Shown here in pieces: positions 1 through 6,737 of a stretch of 9,181 bases of DNA; position 1 is the first letter of the stretch; each line of letters opens with the position of its first letter. The notes beneath the pieces are model-generated. The model was not told where the DNA came from, did no database searches, and worked only from the letters and a program-made list of their open reading frames with translations. Source of the stretch: Actinomycetes bacterium (GTDB lineage Bacteria; Actinomycetota; CALGFH01); assembly GCA_030152105.1 (NCBI GenBank), contig JASLIH010000142.1:1-9181 (forward strand), given 5' to 3'. A program made the position numbers and the translations under genes.

Positions 1-2
1 AG

Positions 3-491
3 CGCCTGCGCCGCCTGGCCCTGCTCCGCCGCCTGGCCGCCGAGCGGGCAGCCAGGGCGAGGGCGGCCGCCGCCGGCCGGGCCGGCTCGTGGGGCCGGTC
101 CGGCGGGGCAGGCGCTCCCTCCGGCGCCGCCGGGCGGGCGGTCGCGTTCGCCAGGAGCCAGCTGGGCAAGCCGTACGTGTGGGGCGCGTCCGGGCCGAGC
201 AGCTACGACTGCTCCGGCCTGATCATGGCCGCCTACCGCAGCGCCGGGGTCTGGCTGCCGCGGGTGAGCCGGGCTCAGTTCAGCGCCGGCCCCCGGGTCG
301 GCCTCGGCAGCCTCGCTCCCGGCGACCTGGTGTTCTTCGCCTACAACACCGGCAACCCGGGGTCCATCCACCACGTCGGCATGTACCTCGGCGGGGGCGC
401 CATGGTCGAGGCCCCCTATTCCGGGGCCAGCGTCCGCATCGCCTCCATCGGCCGCCGCGACTACATCGGCGCCGTCCGTCCGACCGGCTGA
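3..491 (+). CDS. NlpC/P60 family peptidoglycan hydrolase, C-terminal part (start outside window)
   Basis: The reading frame is open from the left edge and ends at TGA 489-491, so only about 162 codons of the C-terminus are seen. The first 22 or so residues are Arg/Ala/Leu-rich and look like the end of a coiled coil, followed by a Gly/Ala linker. The rest is an NlpC/P60 domain, a cysteine peptidase that cuts peptide stems of peptidoglycan outside the membrane. The catalytic Cys lies in YDCSG (codon 210-212), the His in HHVGMYLG (codon 372-374), and the third polar residue is Glu in MVEAP (codon 411-413), as in the Cys-His-Glu triad known for mycobacterial RipA. A coiled coil followed by NlpC/P60 is a common layout for secreted actinobacterial cell-separation hydrolases. 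The signal peptide, if any, is off the window. The next gene starts 30 bp downstream on the same strand. Family assignment is firm; the exact orthologue is unknown. Confidence 0.93.
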   Translation, partial: RLRRLALLRRLAAERAARARAAAAGRAGSWGRSGGAGAPSGAAGRAVAFARSQLGKPYVWGASGPSSYDCSGLIMAAYRSAGVWLPRVSRAQFSAGPRVGLGSLAPGDLVFFAYNTGNPGSIHHVGMYLGGGAMVEAPYSGASVRIASIGRRDYIGAVRPTG

Positions 492-521
492 CCGTCTCGG
501 AGCGGTCGGAAAGGATTCTTC

Positions 522-2078
522 TTGTTAGACTTCGGGGGTCGCGATCCCCGGGGTCCAACGCCCCGATCTTCGTATATGAGCATGTCGCAGGTCGGCTCCG
601 GTCTGCCCCGACTGCTCGCCGAGCGTTACGAGCTCAGCGAGCAGATCGCATCGGGCGGCATGACAAGCGTCTGGCGCGGGCACGATCGTGTCCTCGGACG
701 GGACGTTGTCGTCAAGGTGCTGCACCCCGAGCTGGCCGCCGACCCGAGCTTCAGGGCCCGCTTCCACGAGGAGGCGGTCAACGCGGCCCGGCTGACCCAC
801 CCCAACATCGTCGCCCTCTACGACACCGGCGAGCAGGAGGGCGTGGCCTACATCGTGATGGAGCTGGTCAACGGGCCGACCCTTGGCGAGGCCCTCAGCC
901 GCCACGGCCCGCTGCCGCCGTCGCGGGCGGCCCGGCTCTCTATGGAGGTGTCCGCGGCCCTTGACTACGCCCACCAGGCCGGGGTCTGCCATGGCAGCCT
1001 CAAGCCGGGCAACATCCTGCTCGCCGACGACGGCACCGTGAAGGTGGCCGACTTCTCGATCGCCAGGGCGGCCACCGAGGACGACCCCGGCCGCACCGGG
1101 GAGGTGCTCGGGGCCGACGGCTACCTGGCCCCCGAGGTGGTCAGGGGCGACGACGCCGACGGCCGCGCCGACGTCTACGGGCTCGGGGCCTGCCTGTACG
1201 AGATGCTCACCGGCCGGCCCCCTGGGGCCGACCCGTCGACCACCATCCCGCCCCGGGCCCTGCGGGCCGGGGTGCCGCGCGACCTGGACACGATCGTCCG
1301 TCAGGCGATGGCCGTCGACCCCGACGCCCGCTTCCAGACTGTCCAGGCCATGGCCGCGGCCCTCTCCCGTTCGGCCTCGGGAGCCGACAGCGTCCCCCCG
1401 AGCGAGTTCCTCCCGGCCTCCCCGGCCCCGACCGGCCCCGAGGCCGCCCCCTCACGCGGCTTCCTCCGCCACGAGGGTCGCCTCCTCGGCTGGGTCCTCG
1501 CCCTGGTCGCCATGGCCGCCATCCTGGTCGCGGTCGGCCTCACCCTGGCCAAGAACGACCTCGGCAACCTGTTCGGCGAAGACCCCCCAGGGAGCACGCG
1601 CGGGCCCCAGACGACCACCGCCGCCTCCGTCCCCATCCGGGGCGTGACCGGGTCCGCCTACGACCCGCTTGGCGACCGCGGCGAGCACGACGCGGAGGCG
1701 GGCAACGCGGTCGACAGCAACCCGGCCACGATCTGGGAGACCGACCGCTACAAGTCCGCCGGGCTCGGCGGACTGAAAGCGGGGGTCGGGTTCGTGCTCA
1801 GCCTGGAGGAGCCGAAGCAGGCCCGCCAGCTCAGGCTGAACCTCACCACGGCCGGGGCCGACTTCACCGTCTACGCCACCAACGACGACGCCATCCCTGA
1901 CCAGTTCGCCGAGGGCAGCGGCTGGCGTGAGGTCGCCAGGCAGCAGGACGCGGCCGCGGAGCTCACCCTGAAGCTCTCTGGTGGCCCGCAGCGGCACTAC
2001 CTCGTCTGGTTCACCGACCTGCCCCAGGACGGCGGCGGGTACCGCATCGGGATTGCCGAAGCCGGCCTACGGTCGTGA
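522..2078 (+). CDS. Membrane-anchored pseudokinase with extracytoplasmic discoidin-like domain (MviN C-terminal type)
   Basis: 518 residues from TTG 522, chosen because GGAAAGGA (508-515) sits 6 bases upstream. ATG 576 or 582 would remove an unconserved leader and is possible. Residues about 35-282 form a Ser/Thr kinase fold. Lys65 (VVVK), Glu84 of helix C, Lys161, Asn164, Asp177 and APE 203-205 are kept. The catalytic HRD Asp is Ser (HGS 157-159), DFG is DFS, and the glycine loop is degenerate (ASGGMTS). Phosphotransfer is therefore unlikely and a scaffold role is inferred. A Pro/Ala/Ser-rich linker leads to one membrane helix (about 321-343), then an outside domain (about 371-516) with the AVDSNPATIWET motif typical of discoidin-like beta-sandwiches. 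The same layout forms the C-terminus of mycobacterial MviN/MurJ, where the pseudokinase binds FhaA. Here it stands alone, without the lipid II flippase part. Its stop overlaps the sigma-factor start (GTGA), so the two are translationally coupled. Confidence 0.9.
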   Translation: MLDFGGRDPRGPTPRSSYMSMSQVGSGLPRLLAERYELSEQIASGGMTSVWRGHDRVLGRDVVVKVLHPELAADPSFRARFHEEAVNAARLTHPNIVALYDTGEQEGVAYIVMELVNGPTLGEALSRHGPLPPSRAARLSMEVSAALDYAHQAGVCHGSLKPGNILLADDGTVKVADFSIARAATEDDPGRTGEVLGADGYLAPEVVRGDDADGRADVYGLGACLYEMLTGRPPGADPSTTIPPRALRAGVPRDLDTIVRQAMAVDPDARFQTVQAMAAALSRSASGADSVPPSEFLPASPAPTGPEAAPSRGFLRHEGRLLGWVLALVAMAAILVAVGLTLAKNDLGNLFGEDPPGSTRGPQTTTAASVPIRGVTGSAYDPLGDRGEHDAEAGNAVDSNPATIWETDRYKSAGLGGLKAGVGFVLSLEEPKQARQLRLNLTTAGADFTVYATNDDAIPDQFAEGSGWREVARQQDAAAELTLKLSGGPQRHYLVWFTDLPQDGGGYRIGIAEAGLRS

Positions 2079-2722
2079 GCGTCCCGAGCGACGAGGCTCT
2101 CCTCGCCGCCCACCTGCGAGGCGACCCGCAGGCCTTCGGCGAGCTGGTCGCGCGCCACGAACGCCGCATCTACGGGCTCTGCCTGCGGATCCTCGGCAAC
2201 CGGGAGGACGCCGAGGACGCCGCCCAGGAGGCGTTCCTGGCCGCCCTCCGCAAGGCCTCCAGCTTCCGCCGGGCGGCCGCCTTCTCGACCTGGCTGTACC
2301 GGATCGCGGTGAACGCCGCCACCGACCAGGCCCGTCGCCGGGGCCGGGCCCGCCTGGCCGCCCTCGACCCCGAGGACGCCGGCCTGGCCGTCGCCCCCGG
2401 CAGCGAGCTCGGCGAGGCGGTCGCCACCGCCGTCGCCGTCCAGGCCGCCCTCACCCAGGTGCCCGAGGAGTTCCGGGTCGCGGTCGTCCTCTGCGACCTC
2501 TACCGGGTCCCCTACGCCGACGCCGCCCAGATCCTCGAGGTTCCCGTCGGCACCGTGAAGAGCCGCGTGTTCCGCGGCCGCCTCGCCCTGGCCGAGCACC
2601 TCGCCGACCCTCCGGACACCGAACCCGCCCGCCCCTCACTCCGGGTGGCCGGCCCGCCGGGAACCGACACCAGATCGCCAGCGTCCGAATCTACAGAGAG
2701 CGACCACCCCCGCCAGGAGTAG
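2075..2722 (+). CDS. sigM: ECF-family RNA polymerase sigma factor, SigM-like
   Basis: 215 residues from GTG 2075, which overlaps the upstream TGA by 4 bp. Sigma region 2 covers about 8-90, with DAEDAAQEAFLAAL (45-58) for core binding and WLYRIAVNAATDQARRR (73-89) for -10 melting and recognition. Sigma region 4 covers about 120-176, with the helix-turn-helix YADAAQILEVPVGTVKSRV (147-165) for the -35 element. No region 1.1 or 3 is present, as expected for ECF (group 4) factors. A hydrophilic Pro/Ser/Thr tail of about 40 residues (176-215) extends past region 4 and is longer than usual. The next gene encodes a zinc-finger anti-sigma factor, its likely partner. Placement after an MviN-type pseudokinase and before trxB/trxA matches the sigM locus of actinobacteria as I recall it. 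ECF identity is certain; the SigM name rests on context. Confidence 0.93.
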   Translation: MSVPSDEALLAAHLRGDPQAFGELVARHERRIYGLCLRILGNREDAEDAAQEAFLAALRKASSFRRAAAFSTWLYRIAVNAATDQARRRGRARLAALDPEDAGLAVAPGSELGEAVATAVAVQAALTQVPEEFRVAVVLCDLYRVPYADAAQILEVPVGTVKSRVFRGRLALAEHLADPPDTEPARPSLRVAGPPGTDTRSPASESTESDHPRQE

Positions 2723-2777
2723 CCACTGCCACCGGCCCACACCGACCTCGACCGGCCCCACCCAGGAGCAACCTGTC

Positions 2778-3635
2778 GTGCCTGACCATCCCGACCACGA
2801 GCAGCTCGCGGCCTTCCAGGCCGGCGACGTCGACCGCCGCGAACGGCTCGACGTCGAGGCCCACCTGGCGGGCTGCCCGTCGTGCGCCGAGCTGGTCGCG
2901 TCGGTCGGGCGCGCCCGGGCCAGCCTGGCCCTCCTCGAGGAGCCGGACCTCCCGCCCGGCCTCCACGACCGCCTGGCCGCCGCCGTGGACGCCGAGGCCG
3001 CCGCCACCCCAGAGCCCGCCACGGCCCCCAGGGCCGTTCCCGGGCGGCGGGCCCGCCGCCCGGCCACCCCCTGGTACCGCCGCCCCGTCGCCTGGGGCGC
3101 GGCCGCCGCCCTGCTCGTGGCCGCCCTGGTCATCCCGTTCCTCAACCAGTCCGGCCCCCACGTCACCACCGCCGGTGGCGACACCGGCGGCGCCGGCGGG
3201 GCCAGGGAGGCCGCCACCCCAGCTCCCTCCGCCGCCGCCGACCTGCCGGTATTCCGTGTCCAGGGCGAGGTCACGGCGGACACAGTCCGACGACGCCTCG
3301 ACACCGATTCCCGGGCCAAGGCCGCCCTCAACAGGGCCGCCTCCAGTACCCCCCAGGCCGCGACCGGCCAGGGCGAACGCACCTTCAGCCCCGACGCCGG
3401 AGGGGCATCGGCCGACGCCCCAGGGCTCCAGTCCTGCCTCCCGGCCGCAACCGCCGCCGCCGACCCGGCCACCCGGCCCCTCACCCCCGCCTTCTTCATC
3501 GTAGGCACCTACCAGGGTCGCGCAGCCACCATCCTGGTCACCACCAGCACCCCCCAGCCCAGCCGGGTCGACCTCTGGGTGTTCCCCGGCGACAGCTGCA
3601 CCTCCCCCATCCTGGCAACAGCACGGGTCCGCTAG
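2778..3635 (+). CDS. Membrane-bound zinc-finger anti-sigma factor for the adjacent ECF sigma
   Basis: 285 residues from GTG 2778; AGGAG at 2763-2767 lies 10 bases upstream, 55 bp after the sigma gene. The N-terminus is an anti-sigma (ZAS) domain: His7 and the signature His29-x3-Cys33-x2-Cys36 (HLAGCPSC), which would hold the sigma factor inactive in the cytoplasm. A basic, Pro-rich linker (about 76-103) precedes one membrane helix (about 104-122, [18 protein letters not shown]). The outer part of about 160 residues is Ala/Thr/Pro-rich, then folds into a segment containing [16 protein letters not shown] (239-254) and [11 protein letters not shown]. It carries just two cysteines, Cys220 and Cys274, which could form a disulfide. 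The position corresponds to rsmA (Rv3912) in M. tuberculosis, but the outer domain does not let me claim orthology. How the signal is sensed is not visible. Confidence 0.9.
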   Translation: MPDHPDHEQLAAFQAGDVDRRERLDVEAHLAGCPSCAELVASVGRARASLALLEEPDLPPGLHDRLAAAVDAEAAATPEPATAPRAVPGRRARRPATPWYRRPVAWGAAAALLVAALVIPFLNQSGPHVTTAGGDTGGAGGAREAATPAPSAAADLPVFRVQGEVTADTVRRRLDTDSRAKAALNRAASSTPQAATGQGERTFSPDAGGASADAPGLQSCLPAATAAADPATRPLTPAFFIVGTYQGRAATILVTTSTPQPSRVDLWVFPGDSCTSPILATARVR

Positions 3636-3680
3636 CCGCCAGAGTGGCGGGTCGGGGAGGAGGCTTTCGGGCCCGGGCCC
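3636..3680 (+). terminator. Hairpins between convergent genes, possible terminator
   Basis: Directly after the anti-sigma stop codon, CCGCCA (3636-3641) and TGGCGG (3645-3650) form a perfect 6-bp stem with a 3-base loop. A second self-complementary block, GGGCCCGGGCCC, lies at 3669-3680, only 10 bases before the stop of the reverse-strand gene. Neither has a T-tract, so these are weak intrinsic terminators at best, but the place between two convergent genes fits transcription ending on both strands. Confidence 0.4.
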
Positions 3681-3690
3681 CCGTGCGGCG

Positions 3691-4182
3691 CTACCAGGCG
3701 CCGCTGGCTCGGGCGAACGCAACCCCGCCGCTGAGCACGTAGGCGAGGAGGAGCCTGGTCGCGAACGGGTTGCCGCCCAGCACCAGGACCAGGCCGCCGA
3801 GGCCGACCAGGACCGCGGCCGCGGCCGCCACCCCGAGCCAGGTGTGGGTCCGGCGGCGCGCCGCCCAGCGCACCGTGGAGCCGACCACGAACCCGTGGGC
3901 GAGCGCCAGCAGCAGCCCGGCGAACGGCACCGCCACCAGCACCACTCCGCCCAGCGCCGCCACCGCCACGCCGGCCCCGAACCCCCGGCCCAGCAGCTGC
4001 GGCTCCGGGTTGCCCTTGGCCCGGCCGCTCTGCTTGGCACAGCTCGGGCACTTCTGCCCGACCGCGGTCGTCACCATGCACCGGGTGCAGATCGGGTCGC
4101 CGCAGTTGGAGCACGTCAGCCGAGTCTCGACCTTGGGATGGTTCACACAGGTCGGCGCCAAGTTCGTCTGGTCGGCCGTCAT
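3691..4182 (-). CDS. B-box-type zinc-finger multi-pass membrane protein, function unknown
   Basis: 163 residues from ATG at 4182. The N-terminal 50 residues hold eight regularly spaced metal ligands: Cys12-x2-His15, Cys24-x2-Cys27, Cys32-x2-Cys35 and Cys45-x2-Cys48, a B-box-like cross-brace that should bind two zinc ions. After a short basic linker come hydrophobic stretches at about 68-104 (long enough for two helices), 115-137 and 142-159, so three or four membrane passes with the zinc finger probably in the cytoplasm. A small B-box finger at the front of a membrane protein is a known actinobacterial layout (some rhomboid proteases have it), but no rhomboid GxSG/His catalytic motif is present here, so no enzymatic role is claimed. 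It has no clear Shine-Dalgarno; TACGCT (4194-4189, reverse strand) ends 6 bases before the ATG and could be a -10 for a leaderless message. It converges on the anti-sigma gene and diverges from trxB. Confidence 0.85.
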   Translation of the reverse strand: MTADQTNLAPTCVNHPKVETRLTCSNCGDPICTRCMVTTAVGQKCPSCAKQSGRAKGNPEPQLLGRGFGAGVAVAALGGVVLVAVPFAGLLLALAHGFVVGSTVRWAARRRTHTWLGVAAAAAVLVGLGGLVLVLGGNPFATRLLLAYVLSGGVAFARASGAW

Positions 4183-4261
4183 GCTCTAAGCGTACGAGAA
4201 CCACGCCCGCAACGTGGCCCCCCTCCCCCCCGGTCGGACGCCGCTTCCCAGGGTCGGACCC

Positions 4262-4287
4262 GGAATAGTCATGTGGGACAATCCGTT
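4262..4287 (+). promoter_or_regulatory. SigR/SigH-type promoter upstream of trxB (GGAAT-N18-GTT)
   Basis: GGAAT at 4262-4266 and GTT at 4285-4287 are separated by exactly 18 bases. This is the established consensus for promoters read by the disulfide-stress sigma factors SigR (Streptomyces) and SigH (Mycobacterium), of which trxB genes are classic targets. It lies 51 bp before the trxB ATG; a transcript starting about 7 bases past GTT would have a leader of about 45 bases holding AGGAGG (4320-4325). Which sigma factor uses it here is inference: a SigR homologue elsewhere, or the ECF factor encoded in this window. Confidence 0.75.
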
Positions 4288-4338
4288 GAAGAGAACGGCT
4301 CCCAGATCGCCGACGTCCGAGGAGGCGCGCCCACCCTG

Positions 4339-5310
4339 ATGGCAACATCCCGCACCAGCGCTCCGGTGCTGATCGTCGGCTCCGGCCCGGCCGGGCTGAC
4401 CGCGGCCCTCTACACCGCCCGCGCGAACCTCCATCCGATCGTCCTGGAAGGGGCGGAGGCGGGCGGGCAGCTCATGCTCACCACCGAGGTCGAGAACTAC
4501 CCCGGCTTCCCGACCGGGATCCTCGGCCCGGAGCTGATGGGCAAGATGCGCGAGCAGGCCGAGCGCTTCGGCGCCGAGTTCATCCGCGCCGACGCCACCA
4601 AGGTCGAGCTGGCCGGCCCGCCGTTTCGCGCCTGGGTCGAGGATGTCGAGTACACCGGCAAGGCCCTCATCATCTCCACCGGCGCCAAGGCAAAGATGCT
4701 CGGCCTTCCCGGCGAGCGCCAGTACCTCGGCCGCGGGGTCTCGACCTGCGCCACCTGTGATGGGTTCTTCTACCGCAACCTCGAGCTGGTGGTGGTCGGC
4801 GGCGGTGACTCCGCCCTCGAGGAGGCCACCTTCCTGACCAGGTTCGCGACCAAGGTCACCGTCGTCCATCGGCGTGACCGGCTGCGCGCCTCCAAGGTCA
4901 TGCAGGACCGGGCCTTCGCCAACCCCAAGATCGGGTTCGAGTGGAACTCGACCGTGGCCGACGTGCTCGGCGAGCAGACGGTCACCGGGGTCCGGCTGCG
5001 CAACCTCGAGGACGGCACCGAGAAGGTGCTCCCGGTGGCCGGGGTCTTCGTGGCCATCGGCCACACCCCCAACACCGACCTGTTCGGAGGCCAGGTCGAG
5101 CTCGACCAGGCCGGCTACATCGTGACCCCGAACCCGCCCTCGACCGCGACGAGCGTGGACGGCGTGTTCGCGGCGGGCGACGTCGTCGACCACACCTACC
5201 GGCAGGCGGTCACGGCCGCCGGCACCGGCTGCGCCGCCGCGATCGACGCCGAGCGCTGGCTGGAGGCCCACGGACACGACTCCGGTGCGACCACCGACAA
5301 CTGGGAATGA
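4339..5310 (+). CDS. trxB: Thioredoxin-disulfide reductase (NADPH)
   Basis: 323 residues from ATG 4339; AGGAGG at 4320-4325 is 13 bases upstream, a long but usable spacing. The frame stays open far upstream, but homology begins only at [15 protein letters not shown]. The enzyme uses NADPH and FAD to reduce thioredoxin in the cytoplasm. Seen in order: FAD-binding GSGPAG near residue 15, [17 protein letters not shown], the redox-active CATC (Cys-Ala-Thr-Cys-Asp-Gly) near residue 137, NADPH-binding [11 protein letters not shown], the [10 protein letters not shown] basic motif for the NADP phosphate, and the C-terminal FAD motif [23 protein letters not shown]. Length and motif order are normal for low-molecular-weight bacterial TrxB. 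A SigR-type promoter precedes it, and trxA follows after 96 bp. Assignment is essentially certain. Confidence 0.98.
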   Translation: MATSRTSAPVLIVGSGPAGLTAALYTARANLHPIVLEGAEAGGQLMLTTEVENYPGFPTGILGPELMGKMREQAERFGAEFIRADATKVELAGPPFRAWVEDVEYTGKALIISTGAKAKMLGLPGERQYLGRGVSTCATCDGFFYRNLELVVVGGGDSALEEATFLTRFATKVTVVHRRDRLRASKVMQDRAFANPKIGFEWNSTVADVLGEQTVTGVRLRNLEDGTEKVLPVAGVFVAIGHTPNTDLFGGQVELDQAGYIVTPNPPSTATSVDGVFAAGDVVDHTYRQAVTAAGTGCAAAIDAERWLEAHGHDSGATTDNWE

Positions 5311-5340
5311 AGCCGGGTTGCCGACCGCTCCCGGTGGGCA

Positions 5341-5366
5341 GGAATACGTAGGAGCCAGTGGTCGTT
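5341..5366 (+). promoter_or_regulatory. SigR/SigH-type promoter upstream of trxA (GGAAT-N18-GTT)
   Basis: GGAAT at 5341-5345 and GTT at 5364-5366 are again separated by exactly 18 bases, the same spacing and sequence as before trxB. It lies in the 96-bp gap between trxB and trxA, so trxA probably has its own stress promoter as well as read-through from trxB. A start about 7 bases past GTT would give a leader of about 34 bases containing AGGAGG (5396-5401). Confidence 0.7.
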
Positions 5367-5406
5367 GGACCCTGGCCGGGGGGATCATCCGTTCGAGGAG
5401 GTGGAG

Positions 5407-5769
5407 GTGCATAGGGGCCGAGGTCCCGACCGCACCGACGATATGACGAAAGCCGCAGCCGTGACCGACGCCACGTTCGACAGCGATGTGCTCCAGTCGA
5501 GCACGCCCGTGCTGGTCGACTTCTGGGCCGAGTGGTGCGGCCCCTGCAAGATGATCAGTCCTGTGCTCGAGGAGATCGCCGATGAGCACAAGGGCAAGCT
5601 GACGATCGCCAAGCTCAACGTCGACGAGAACCCCGACGTGGCCATGCGCTACGGGGTCATGAGCATCCCGACCCTCGCGCTGTTCATCGGTGGCGTGGAG
5701 AAGAAGCGGCTGATCGGCGCCATGCCCAAGCGCAACATCGTCACCGAGCTCTCCGAGTTCATCGGCTGA
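5407..5769 (+). CDS. trxA: Thioredoxin
   Basis: Small cytoplasmic disulfide reductant, reduced by TrxB. Start GTG 5407 is chosen because AGGAGG (5396-5401) lies 5 bases upstream, giving 120 residues with a charged 12-residue leader. The in-frame ATG 5443 gives the family's usual 108 residues but has no ribosome site; numbering from it, the active site WCGPC has Cys32 and Cys35 and the cis-proline is Pro76 (SIPT), exactly as in E. coli thioredoxin. The core motifs VLVDFWAEWCGPCKM, LNVDENPDVAMRYGV and SIPTLALFIGG are all canonical. The gene follows trxB, has its own SigR-type promoter, and ends 27 bp before a strong terminator. Function is certain; only the start codon is open. Confidence 0.97.
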   Translation: MHRGRGPDRTDDMTKAAAVTDATFDSDVLQSSTPVLVDFWAEWCGPCKMISPVLEEIADEHKGKLTIAKLNVDENPDVAMRYGVMSIPTLALFIGGVEKKRLIGAMPKRNIVTELSEFIG

Positions 5770-5796
5770 CCAACCCAGCCCCAGCATCCCAGCAAG

Positions 5797-5825
5797 CGAG
5801 CCCGACCCAGTGGGTCGGGCTCGTT
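5797..5825 (+). terminator. Strong intrinsic terminator after trxA, likely bidirectional
   Basis: CGAGCCCGACCCA (5797-5809) and its exact complement TGGGTCGGGCTCG (5811-5823) form a 13-bp perfect stem around a single base, so the inner pairs must open to make the loop. TT follows. Because the flanking trxA and GNAT genes converge, the hairpin can end transcription on both strands. Confidence 0.85.
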
Positions 5826-5892
5826 CCGTATCCGGGGCCCAGTTCGGCCGGGCCGCCGCTCGCGGTTCGCGCCACCGCGCGGTCGGGCGACC

Positions 5893-6525
5893 TCAGGCGG
5901 GAGGGCGCGAGGAGGGGACGGGCCGCAGGGCCGGCTGCGCCGGGGCCGGGACCCGGAGGGCCTCCCGGGCCGCCTCGCGAGCGTCCTTCCAGGTGAGGGC
6001 GGTGCGCAGGTCCATGCGCATGAGGGGGTAGCGAGGGTGGTCGCGGACGACCTGGAACCCGCTCGCCTCCAGGAACCCGGCCGGGACGCGGCAGTCGCGC
6101 CGGGTCGGGGCCCGGTCGGCGAACGCCTCCACCGCCCGCACCTTGCGCTTGGTCAGGTCGCGGGCCATGGTCTGGAGCAGGACCCGCCCGATCCCCTGGC
6201 CCTCGAACCCGGGCAGGACGGCCAGGGTGGCGAGCAGGACGGCGTCCCGGCTCACCGGCCGGGCGGCCTGGAACCCGACCTGCTCCAGCAGATGCGTGGG
6301 GGCGAACAGCGAGTAGCCGGCCACCTCCCCGTCCACCGAGACGACATGCCCGGCGGGGCCCCACTCCAGCACGACCGAGGAGAGCCAGGCCTCCTTCTGG
6401 AGCGCCGCGTCCTCCGACCCACGCGGCCGCGCCTTGGCGCCGAGCTCCCAGAAGACACAGCGACGGCACGGATCCGGTACCAGGTCGAGGGTCTCGGCCC
6501 CGAGCGGGACCAGCTTGCGTCCCAA
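5893..6525 (-). CDS. GNAT-family N-acetyltransferase
   Basis: 210 residues from TTG at 6525, the only usual start between the in-frame stop at 6570-6568 and the conserved region. AGGGA on the reverse strand (6539-6535) lies 9 bases upstream. The acetyl-CoA binding motif A is seen at about 97-122 (LLATLAVLPGFEGQGIGRVL, with the Q-x-x-G-x-G pyrophosphate loop as GQGIGR), preceded by strands containing VVSVDGEVAGYSLF and followed by FLEASGFQVVRDHPRYPLMR, the usual C-terminal GNAT strand. Near the N-terminus is CRRCVFWE with Cys20 and Cys23, a short CxxC element I associate with a group of actinobacterial GNATs near the origin. The C-terminal 20 residues are Pro/Ala-rich and probably disordered. 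Substrate unknown. It converges on trxA. A tiny ORF ends one base before its start codon. Confidence 0.9.
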   Translation of the reverse strand: MGRKLVPLGAETLDLVPDPCRRCVFWELGAKARPRGSEDAALQKEAWLSSVVLEWGPAGHVVSVDGEVAGYSLFAPTHLLEQVGFQAARPVSRDAVLLATLAVLPGFEGQGIGRVLLQTMARDLTKRKVRAVEAFADRAPTRRDCRVPAGFLEASGFQVVRDHPRYPLMRMDLRTALTWKDAREAAREALRVPAPAQPALRPVPSSRPPA

Positions 6526-6526
6526 G

Positions 6527-6655
6527 TCAGGAAGTCCCTGAGGAGCGCGGCGGGCGGCGGTGAATGATCAGCAACGCCCACATCAGACCGAAGAAGAGGC
6601 CCACGAAGAAACTCCCCCCAACACGGCGGAGCACTGGCAGCGAGGCTCGTAGCAC
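6527..6655 (-). CDS. Possible small single-pass membrane protein (42 aa) upstream of the GNAT gene
   Basis: From GTG at 6655 the frame encodes 42 residues ending at TGA 6529-6527, leaving one base before the TTG start of the GNAT gene, a spacing typical of translational coupling. It contains a convincing membrane helix, SFFVGLFFGLMWALLIIHRR, with positive charges after it (inside-anchoring). No ribosome site is visible before the GTG; a second in-frame GTG is at 6634. The frame continues open upstream to the TGA at about 6698-6696 without an ATG. A neighbouring frame upstream encodes a cysteine-rich stretch and the two may be halves of one gene. Real coding is plausible but unproven. Confidence 0.4.
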   Translation of the reverse strand: MLRASLPVLRRVGGSFFVGLFFGLMWALLIIHRRPPRSSGTS

Positions 6656-6723
6656 AGGATGTATTCGCAGGCCGGACAGCGGCTCGATGCTAGCAGTCGC
6701 TCAGTGGGCTTGCCAGGTGGCGC

Positions 6724-6729
6724 TATCCT
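6724..6729 (+). promoter_or_regulatory. Candidate -10 element for a leaderless aminotransferase transcript
   Basis: TATCCT fits the TAnnnT form of a housekeeping -10 box and ends 8 bases before ATG 6738, so transcription would begin at or next to the start codon. No good ribosome site is present (AAGG at 6732-6735 is only 2 bases from the ATG), which supports leaderless translation, common in actinobacteria. No -35 match lies at the right distance. Confidence 0.4.
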
Positions 6730-6737
6730 TCAAGGTC

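Noticed and set aside
1981..3504. Long open frame overlapping the sigma and anti-sigma genes
   Set aside because: Pro/Arg-rich, low-complexity translation typical of a GC-rich shadow frame; the true frames carry clear domains.
4254..4283. Housekeeping promoter TCGGAC/GACAAT before trxB
   Set aside because: The match is weak and overlaps the exact SigR-type element, which explains the region better.
3844..4338. Open frame extending trxB about 165 codons upstream
   Set aside because: It runs antisense through the B-box gene, has no family similarity, and the promoter and AGGAGG both point to ATG 4339.
5304..5329. Third GGAAT near trxA (5304-5308)
   Set aside because: The triplet 18 bases downstream is GCT, not GTT, and the site sits at the end of the trxB coding region.
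4186..5787. Long reverse-strand frame opposite trxB and trxA
   Set aside because: Antisense shadow with no recognisable domain; trxB and trxA on the other strand are certain.
6710..6729. TTGCCA as a -35 for the TATCCT box
   Set aside because: Only 8 bases separate them, far short of the usual 16-19.
6564..6737. N-terminal extension of the aminotransferase from ATG 6564
   Set aside because: The peptide is basic and unlike the family, it overlaps the plausible reverse-strand mini-ORF, and the -10-like box lies inside it.
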